NCBI GenBank assembly: GCA_946610655.1
Contig: CAMOCH010000030.1
Location: 1-10,317, forward strand
Source: an uncultured Clostridia bacterium
GTDB taxonomy: Bacteria; Bacillota; Clostridia; Christensenellales; UBA1242
Length of the DNA: 10,317 nucleotides
Reading direction: 5' to 3'
A program made the translations under genes and the position numbers. This document shows, one piece after another, positions 5,966-10,317 of this stretch. The notes under the pieces are model-generated. The model ran no database searches. It was not told the origin of the DNA and saw only the letters and a program-made list of their open reading frames with translations. The number at the start of each line of letters is the position of its first letter. The stretch's first letter is position 1.

Positions 5966-7897
5966 TTACAATTTTCTGTCTTGAATTTCTTCTTTTATTG
6001 ATTTTTCAAAATCTTTAAGCAAAACATCTTTAGTCTCTTCGCCATTACGTTTTCTAACGCTTATTGTTTTGTTTGCAATTTCATTTTCACCCAAAACAAG
6101 CATATATGGTATTTTTTCAAGTTGTGCTTGTCTTATTTTGTAACCAACTTTTTCTGATCTAAAGTCACTTTCAACTCTAAGACCTGCTTTATTAAGTTCT
6201 TCGTAAACTTTTTTAGCATATGCTTCGCTCTTTTCACTAACATTAATTACTTTAATTTGAACAGGAGCAAGCCAAGTTGGAAGAATTCCTTTTGTTTCTT
6301 CGAGAACGAACGCTACAAATCTATCAAGAGAGCCAAGAATTGCTCTATGAATAACAACAGGACGTTCCTTTTGGTTATTTTCGTTTGCATACTCAAGTTC
6401 AAATCTTTCAGGAAGTTGATAATCTAGTTGAATTGTTGAAAGAGTTACCTCATGACCAAGGGCACTTTTAACTTGAACGTCAATTTTTGGGCCATAGAAA
6501 GCTGCTTCACCAGCTGCTTCATAAAACTCTGCACCATTTGCAACAAGTATGTCACGAAGAGCTTTTTCACTCTTTTCCCAAAGAGCATCATTACCAAAAT
6601 ATTTTTCTGTGTTGTTTTTATCACGAAGAGATAACCTAAATTGATATTCTTTAAATCCAAAGTCTTTATAAACATCAAGAATAAGTTTAATTACTCCATC
6701 AACTTCTTCTTTAATTTGCTCTGGAGTGCAGAAAATGTGAGAGTCGTTTTGAGTGAATGCACGAGTTCTTTCAATTCCACAAAGTGAACCACTTGCCTCA
6801 TATCTAAAGTCGTTTGCGATTTCAGCAATACGAAGTGGCAAATCTTTGTATGAATGAAGTGCGCTTTTGAATATCATCATATGATGTGGACAGTTCATTG
6901 GACGCAAAACATATTCTTCTTCATCAAGTTTCATTGCTGGGAACATATCATCTTTATAATGGTCCCAGTGACCAGAAGTTTTATATAGATCAACACTACC
7001 AATAGATGGTGTCATAACATGTTTATATCCAAGAGCAAGTTCTTTATCAACAATATAATCATTTAATGTTTTTCTTAAAATAAAGCCATTTGGAAGCCAC
7101 ATTGGAAGACCACGACCAACAAGATCATTAAACATAAATATTCCCAAATCTTTGCCGAGTTTTCTGTGGTCACGAGCTTTTGCTTCTTCAAGTTTAACAA
7201 AATATTCATCAAGTTCACTCTTCTTTTCAAAACAAACGCCATAAATACGAGTGAGCATTTTGTTTTTGCTGTCACCTCTCCAATATGCACCTGCAAGTTT
7301 AGTTAATTTGAAAGCTTTAATAAGTCCAGTGCTTTTAAGGTGTGGTCCACGACAAAGGTCAAAGAATTCACCTTGAGTGTATATTGTAACAGTTTGATCA
7401 TCAGGAATACCTTCCAAAATTTCCACTTTATATGGTTCGTCATTTTTCTTCATAAGTTTGATAGCGTCTTTTTTAGAAATTTCGCTTCTTACTATTGGAA
7501 AATTAACCTTGATTATTCTTTGCATTTCTGCTTCAATTTTTGGAAGGTCTTCTGGTGTTACTTGGCTTTTAAAATCAATATCATAATAATATCCTTCGTC
7601 AGTTGCTGGTCCAATAGAAAGTTGTGCTGTTGGATATAATGATTTTATTGCTTGCGCCAAAACATGCGCACATGAGTGACGCATAATTTTGATATATTCT
7701 GGGTCTTTGGTTGTGATGATTGTCAAATCACAATCTTTAGTGATTGGTAAGTTTAAGTCAACCAAATTATCGCCAATTTTTCCACAAACAGCCATTCTTG
7801 CAAGTCCTTCACTTATGCTTGCAGCAATTTGTGCTGGAGTAACTCCACTTTCAAATTCTTTTTCTTCCCCTCTCAAATTAATTTTAACTTTGCTCAT
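5966..7897 (-). CDS. thrS: Threonyl-tRNA synthetase (class II)
   Basis: Charges tRNA-Thr and edits mischarged Ser-tRNA-Thr. 643 residues, full length. Domains in order: TGS (about 1-62); the editing domain with HSCAH at 74-78 and the C/H pair in LCRGPHL (C182, H186); a class II catalytic core with GRGLPMWLPNGF at 261-272, motif 2 around R365 (DFRYEASGSLCGIERTRAF) and motif 3 GSLDRF at 522-527; then the anticodon-binding domain (about 545-643). The zinc ligands of the active site are C336 (MNCPHH), H387 and H517. FTQNDSH at 381-387 replaces the first Asp of the usual FTQDDAH with Asn; the second Asp, at the threonine-contacting position, is kept. ATG at 7897 has AGGAG 8 nt upstream. Expression is controlled by the T-box leader directly upstream. 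Confidence 0.98.
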   Translation of the reverse strand: MSKVKINLRGEEKEFESGVTPAQIAASISEGLARMAVCGKIGDNLVDLNLPITKDCDLTIITTKDPEYIKIMRHSCAHVLAQAIKSLYPTAQLSIGPATDEGYYYDIDFKSQVTPEDLPKIEAEMQRIIKVNFPIVRSEISKKDAIKLMKKNDEPYKVEILEGIPDDQTVTIYTQGEFFDLCRGPHLKSTGLIKAFKLTKLAGAYWRGDSKNKMLTRIYGVCFEKKSELDEYFVKLEEAKARDHRKLGKDLGIFMFNDLVGRGLPMWLPNGFILRKTLNDYIVDKELALGYKHVMTPSIGSVDLYKTSGHWDHYKDDMFPAMKLDEEEYVLRPMNCPHHMMIFKSALHSYKDLPLRIAEIANDFRYEASGSLCGIERTRAFTQNDSHIFCTPEQIKEEVDGVIKLILDVYKDFGFKEYQFRLSLRDKNNTEKYFGNDALWEKSEKALRDILVANGAEFYEAAGEAAFYGPKIDVQVKSALGHEVTLSTIQLDYQLPERFELEYANENNQKERPVVIHRAILGSLDRFVAFVLEETKGILPTWLAPVQIKVINVSEKSEAYAKKVYEELNKAGLRVESDFRSEKVGYKIRQAQLEKIPYMLVLGENEIANKTISVRKRNGEETKDVLLKDFEKSIKEEIQDRKL

Positions 7898-8132
7898 AAT
7901 TTTTCTCCTAAAAATAATAAAATCCTTATGCTAAAATTGCATAAGGACGAAATATACTTCCGCGGTTCCACCTTATTTGCTAGATAACCCTAGCCACCTT
8001 AATTATAAGTAGATAAGCGTACATAAGTGGTTTCATAAATAACGCAACTTTTGCAAAACTTCCAGCCAAGGTTTTGTTCTCTGGTAAAGCGCCCTTTTAT
8101 TTACTACTTGTCTTTGTCTTTTAGCTAAATCT
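7898..8132 (-). ncRNA. T-box riboswitch, threonine-specific, controlling thrS
   Basis: Leader of about 235 nt that senses uncharged tRNA-Thr. The T-box sequence AAGGTGGAACCGCGG is at 7960-7974. Its UGGA bulge would pair with a tRNA 3' end of UCCA, that is discriminator U. Stem I is closed by AAGTAG/CTACTT (8104-8109 with 8007-8012) and contains CCAGAGAAC and an apical hairpin CAAAAC/GTTTTG enclosing GGCTGGAAG. The specifier loop reads GAA-ACC-A, with codon ACC (Thr) at 8029-8031. A short GCTAG/CTAGC hairpin (stem III position) precedes the T-box. CCTT in the terminator 5' arm (7944-7947) can instead pair with AAGG of the T-box to form the antiterminator. All parts of a functional T-box are present. 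Confidence 0.96.
7906..7947 (-). terminator. T-box terminator upstream of thrS
   Basis: 9-bp stem TCCTTATGC / GCATAAGGA (arms 7939-7947 and 7923-7931) with a 7-nt loop, followed by TTTTATTATTTTT. It forms when tRNA-Thr is charged and is displaced by the antiterminator when uncharged tRNA binds. The thrS ribosome binding site follows directly. Confidence 0.92.
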
Positions 8133-8138
8133 AACAAG

Positions 8139-8167
8139 ATTATATTCACAAAACTTATTCTTGTCAA
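8139..8167 (-). promoter_or_regulatory. Consensus sigma-A promoter of thrS
   Basis: -35 TTGACA (8162-8167) and -10 TATAAT (8139-8144), both perfect, with a 17-nt spacer. Predicted start near 8132, giving the T-box leader of about 235 nt. Such a strong promoter is usual where output is throttled by attenuation. Confidence 0.93.
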
Positions 8168-8190
8168 GAATTTTTATAAAATAAAAAAAT

Positions 8191-8919
8191 TTAATCAATA
8201 TGGACGGTATTGTACATTTTTGACAAAACGTCATCAATTTTTTTTATTTTAGACATATCACCATGAAATATTATTTTTTTTGGATTGATTGAAATTACTT
8301 CTGTTATTATATCATCAACAAAATTTTGCTTATATTCAAATATTAAATCACTAGCACCATCATCTATCGAAATTTTAATACTTGCTTTGCCTGCATAAAT
8401 ATGAATTAGATTGTTTTTTTTGTTTTCACTAAATGCTTTCAGTAGTTCATTTAAAACATTTTTGTCATTCATATATTCTATGTTTTCATTAACAATCTTA
8501 CAAATTTCTAGCCATTTTGTTTTAAGCTTTTTAAGTTTAAAATGATAAAAACTTGTTATGTTGATTTTATTTTCACTTAAAGGAATTTCTTTTTTTATTG
8601 TTTGAATATCTGTTTCGTTATCAAAATTTGATAAAGCTGCAATAAGTTTATATCTTGTTTCAATATTTGAAATATTTACTATCTTCGTCTCAAAAATGCT
8701 AACTTTGTAGTTAAATAATATCGATTCACATATCGATTCAATAATAACTCCACAAGCAAATTCGGTTTTGCCATTAATCGCAATACTAATATGATGATAA
8801 TTCAAAATTTGTTCACGAATTATAAGCGCTCCTGTGCCCATAAACTTATTTTGTAATATTTTAAATAGCTTTTCCATTAATTTTTGATTACCAAAAGAAG
8901 TTATTGTATATTCAAACAT
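8191..8919 (-). CDS. YtxC-like protein (putative sporulation family)
   Basis: 242 residues from the ATG at 8919, which has GGAG 5 nt upstream; a longer reading to 8958 lacks a ribosome binding site. No signal peptide, membrane helix or catalytic motif is visible. The protein is K-, I- and N-rich, with a mixed alpha/beta N-terminal half. The C-terminal part (about 158-220) reads LLKAFSENKK..LIHIYAGKAS..., then FVDDIITEVISINPKKIIFH. It resembles the end of the YtxC family, where a glutamate-rich strand is followed by a helix and an xxIxPxxIxxH block. Position supports this: ytxC lies next to thrS in Bacillus and many Clostridia. YtxC is labelled a sporulation protein by family annotation, with no known biochemical role. 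The assignment rests on recalled family features plus synteny. Confidence 0.62.
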   Translation of the reverse strand: MFEYTITSFGNQKLMEKLFKILQNKFMGTGALIIREQILNYHHISIAINGKTEFACGVIIESICESILFNYKVSIFETKIVNISNIETRYKLIAALSNFDNETDIQTIKKEIPLSENKINITSFYHFKLKKLKTKWLEICKIVNENIEYMNDKNVLNELLKAFSENKKNNLIHIYAGKASIKISIDDGASDLIFEYKQNFVDDIITEVISINPKKIIFHGDMSKIKKIDDVLSKMYNTVHID

Positions 8920-8924
8920 AAGGT

Positions 8925-8928
8925 CTCC
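8925..8928 (-). promoter_or_regulatory. Shine-Dalgarno of the ytxC-like gene (decides the start)
   Basis: Minus-strand GGAG, then ACCTT, then ATG at 8919. The open frame extends 13 codons upstream to an ATG at 8958, which has no GGAG-like site, so the shorter start is favoured. Confidence 0.75.
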
Positions 8929-9004
8929 AATTAATGCTAGTTTATGCAAGTAAATCACTTATTAATCATTCTTTACAATTTTCGCTAAATATTTTTATGC
9001 TAGC

Positions 9005-9029
9005 AAAAAAACGCCCAAATTGGCGTTTT
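9005..9029 (-). terminator. Intrinsic terminator after the endonuclease gene
   Basis: 8-bp G/C-containing stem AAAACGCC / GGCGTTTT (arms 9022-9029 and 9008-9015), 6-nt loop, then a run of seven T on the minus strand. It lies about 40 nt after the stop of the endonuclease gene and separates it from the ytxC-like gene. Confidence 0.82.
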
Positions 9030-9070
9030 GTATTATGTTTTTAATGAATATTTTTATAATTTTGCGGTTT

Positions 9071-9673
9071 TTAAATGTAATATGGATATTTTTCTTTTAA
9101 AGAAATTTTTTCATATGACAAATTACCATCATGATTTTCAAGTTTCAAATTTTCACAAATCGAAGTATACATTTCAGTTAATTCCTGCCTATCAATAAGC
9201 CTAATTCCATTATCTTTTGCAAGCTGCTCTGCTTGAGGAGTAAACTTATTATTTGTCACAACAAAACCGTAATTTGCTTTGTAGTGTGAAATTGCACCAA
9301 TAATTTCTTGAACCGATTTGCTGCCAACCGGTTTACTATATCTTTTTGCTTGAACAACAATTTTTTCTTTTGAATCATTATATAAAATCAAATCGGCACC
9401 GTAATCACGACTCTTTTGTGTTTGCTCAACCCTGTAACCCATGTAAAAAAATAGTATTCTTAAATAATCTTCAAACATATAGCCTTCCATAATATCAATG
9501 TCGGTTATGCTTGAAGTAAGTAGTAATTTTTGGCCTTCAAGTTCTTTCTCTTTCCATCTTTTTCTTCTAATATTTTTTTTGATTAATTCTATAATTGCCT
9601 CAATTATTAAAACTGGCGTCAATAGTATTAACAAAATAAAAAATAGAATTCTTTTTAATTTTCTTTTTTCCAT
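9071..9673 (-). CDS. Membrane-anchored Mrr-type restriction endonuclease domain protein
   Basis: 200 residues. One strong N-terminal membrane helix (about 8-31) is followed by a very basic stretch (KKNIRRKRWKEK), so the rest should face the cytoplasm. Residues about 62-168 form an Mrr-type PD-(D/E)xK nuclease domain. The supporting elements are E68 in MFEDYL, D94 in DYGADLIL, QAK at 108-110 as the QxK variant of the catalytic motif, VGSKSVQEIIGAISHYKA, GFVVTNNKFTPQAEQLA, and a final NGIRLIDRQEL. All expected catalytic positions are present, so it is probably an active DNA nuclease. Mrr relatives cut methylated or foreign DNA, but no methyltransferase or specificity gene is nearby. It has its own terminator and is divergent from cmk. 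No Shine-Dalgarno precedes the ATG at 9673. Function beyond DNA cleavage is unknown. Confidence 0.85.
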   Translation of the reverse strand: MEKRKLKRILFFILLILLTPVLIIEAIIELIKKNIRRKRWKEKELEGQKLLLTSSITDIDIMEGYMFEDYLRILFFYMGYRVEQTQKSRDYGADLILYNDSKEKIVVQAKRYSKPVGSKSVQEIIGAISHYKANYGFVVTNNKFTPQAEQLAKDNGIRLIDRQELTEMYTSICENLKLENHDGNLSYEKISLKEKYPYYI

Positions 9674-9679
9674 ACATTA

Positions 9680-9708
9680 ATTATACATTTAGCAAAAACA
9701 TTATGCAA
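9680..9708 (-). promoter_or_regulatory. Possible promoter of the endonuclease gene, giving a leaderless mRNA
   Basis: Perfect -10 TATAAT (9680-9685) with a weak -35 TTGCAT (9703-9708, 3 of 6 matches) at 17 nt. The -10 lies only 6 nt before the ATG, so transcription would start at or next to the start codon. An alternative -10, CATAAT (9700-9705), would leave a leader of about 20 nt, also without a ribosome binding site. Confidence 0.4.
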
Positions 9709-9724
9709 ATGTTTAAAAACATTT
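9707..9724. repeat. Palindrome between the divergent endonuclease and cmk genes
   Basis: AAATGTTT (9707-9714), two A, then the exact complement AAACATTT (9717-9724). It overlaps the -35 region of the minus-strand promoter and lies at the -35 distance from the cmk -10. It could be a shared operator, but such A/T-rich palindromes arise easily at this base composition. Confidence 0.35.
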
Positions 9725-9752
9725 TACATGAGTACATTATTTATAATACAAT
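9719..9752 (+). promoter_or_regulatory. Probable promoter of cmk
   Basis: Two overlapping readings exist. One is a perfect -10 TATAAT (9742-9747) with no good -35 at 17 nt. The other is TTTACA (9723-9728, 5 of 6) with an 18-nt spacer and TACAAT (9747-9752, 5 of 6). Either gives a leader of about 11-16 nt that carries the cmk GAGGTG. Confidence 0.5.
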
Positions 9753-9769
9753 AAAAATGAGGTGAATAT

Positions 9770-10317
9770 ATGATTATTGCAATTGATGGAACAACAGGAA
9801 GTGGCAAATCCACAATAAGCAAAGCACTCGCTCAAAAAATTGGCTTTGCATATATAAGAACTGGCAGTTTTTATAGAGCAATCGCTCTTAAAATTTTAAA
9901 AGAAAAAGTTGACTACTCTAATATTAATGAAATTAAAAAACTTTTGTCTAACACTCAAATTATCAATAAGTTTGATGGCAAACATGTTGTGGTAACAATG
10001 GATGGCACTGATGTATCTGACAAAATTAACACTCCAGAAATATCAAATTTTGTTTCAAAAATTTCTTCAATTCATGAAGTAAGAGAATATGTTCGAAAGC
10101 TTCAACAAAACAGCAAAAAAACTTGTGAAAATATTATTATGGAAGGAAGAGACATTGGTTCAGTTGTCTTTCCTAATGCAGATTTAAAAGTGTTTATTGA
10201 TTGCCCTATTGATGTTCGTGCTCAAAGACGAGTTAATCAATTTAAGGCAAATAATAATTCAGTTTCTTTTGAGGAAGCTAAAAAAGCTATTGAAATTAGA
10301 GACTATGACGACACACA
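9770..10317 (+). CDS. cmk: Cytidylate kinase (N-terminal part, cut by window edge)
   Basis: CMK phosphorylates CMP and dCMP with ATP in nucleotide salvage and RNA turnover. The ATG at 9770 has GAGGTG 5 nt upstream, and 182 codons are present with no stop. I translated the P-loop GTTGSGKST at residues 7-15, then YIRTGSFYRAIAL, a CMP-binding insert with DGTDVSDKINTPEISNFVSKIS followed by EVREYVRKLQ, the signature MEGRDIGSVVFPNADLKVF, and the start of the lid-region block EIRDYDDT. The family usually has GP(S/A)GSGKST and Y-L-D-T-G-A-M-Y-R. Here the proline is Thr and the highly conserved Asp is Arg (R30), which is odd. All other blocks fit cmk, though a divergent CMK-like kinase is possible. 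It is the only plus-strand gene; the C-terminal 35-40 residues lie outside. Confidence 0.93.
   Translation, partial: MIIAIDGTTGSGKSTISKALAQKIGFAYIRTGSFYRAIALKILKEKVDYSNINEIKKLLSNTQIINKFDGKHVVVTMDGTDVSDKINTPEISNFVSKISSIHEVREYVRKLQQNSKKTCENIIMEGRDIGSVVFPNADLKVFIDCPIDVRAQRRVNQFKANNNSVSFEEAKKAIEIRDYDDT

Noticed and set aside
7898..8190. A second complete tandem T-box in the thrS leader
   Set aside because: Only the TAAGGTGG octamer is duplicated; there is one stem I, one specifier and one terminator, so it is a single T-box.
8938..8946. CATAAACTA as a sporulation sigma (SigE/SigK-like) -10 box before the ytxC-like gene
   Set aside because: It fits CATAnnnTA and lies at a plausible distance, but no matching -35 element is found at the right spacing and the motif is common by chance in A/T-rich DNA.
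1..10317. CRISPR array, tRNA or rRNA genes, insertion sequences or phage genes
   Set aside because: No regularly spaced repeats, no cloverleaf-compatible intergenic segment, no transposase or terminal inverted repeats were seen; intergenic gaps are short and explained by promoters, leaders and terminators.

Overview
The window is a low-GC (roughly 30 %) stretch of bacterial chromosome packed with housekeeping genes. Eleven of its twelve protein genes lie on the minus strand; only the last, cmk, lies on the plus strand. The features point to a Firmicutes genome, most likely an uncultured Clostridia-type lineage. These features are a threonine T-box in front of thrS, an attenuator leader in front of infC-rpmI-rplT, a YtxC-like sporulation-family gene beside thrS, textbook sigma-A promoters, and GGAG-type ribosome binding sites. 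A canonical RuvC next to YebC and RuvAB argues for Clostridia rather than Bacilli, which mostly use RecU instead. This placement is inference from gene content, not from a marker-gene search.

Layout, left to right, with transcription mostly right to left. At 1-1679 is the Holliday-junction operon ruvC-ruvA-ruvB, with its own promoter; ruvB runs off the left edge. At 1702-3053 is a single-gene unit for a membrane family-2 glycosyltransferase, with its own promoter (flanked by an inverted repeat) and its own terminator. It sits between yebC and ruvC, which are neighbours in many bacteria. At 3065-4641 are yebC and a SpoU/TrmH-family rRNA methyltransferase. They follow the ribosomal-protein operon with only a modest terminator between and no obvious promoter of their own. 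At 4647-5958 is infC-rpmI-rplT (IF3, L35, L20) behind a strong promoter and a leader of about 160 nt that contains an intrinsic terminator and a candidate antiterminator. At 5966-8167 is thrS behind a complete T-box leader with an ACC (Thr) specifier and a consensus promoter. At 8191-8919 is a YtxC-like gene. At 9005-9708 is a membrane-anchored Mrr-type endonuclease unit. From 9770 to the right edge is the N-terminal part of cytidylate kinase, divergent from the endonuclease.

The common theme is translation (thrS, infC, rpmI, rplT, the rRNA methyltransferase, yebC), with recombination repair downstream. Gene function here is mostly ordinary. The interesting material is regulatory: two different RNA attenuators in series (T-box, then the infC leader), a terminator placed directly in front of the methyltransferase ribosome binding site, a duplicated T-box-like octamer inside the thrS leader, and palindromes at the glycosyltransferase promoter and between the divergent endonuclease and cmk genes. 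I did not find an obviously new multi-gene system, CRISPR array, tRNA, rRNA or insertion sequence. No gene-free stretch exceeds 300 bases; the longest, 7898-8190, is occupied by the T-box leader and its promoter.
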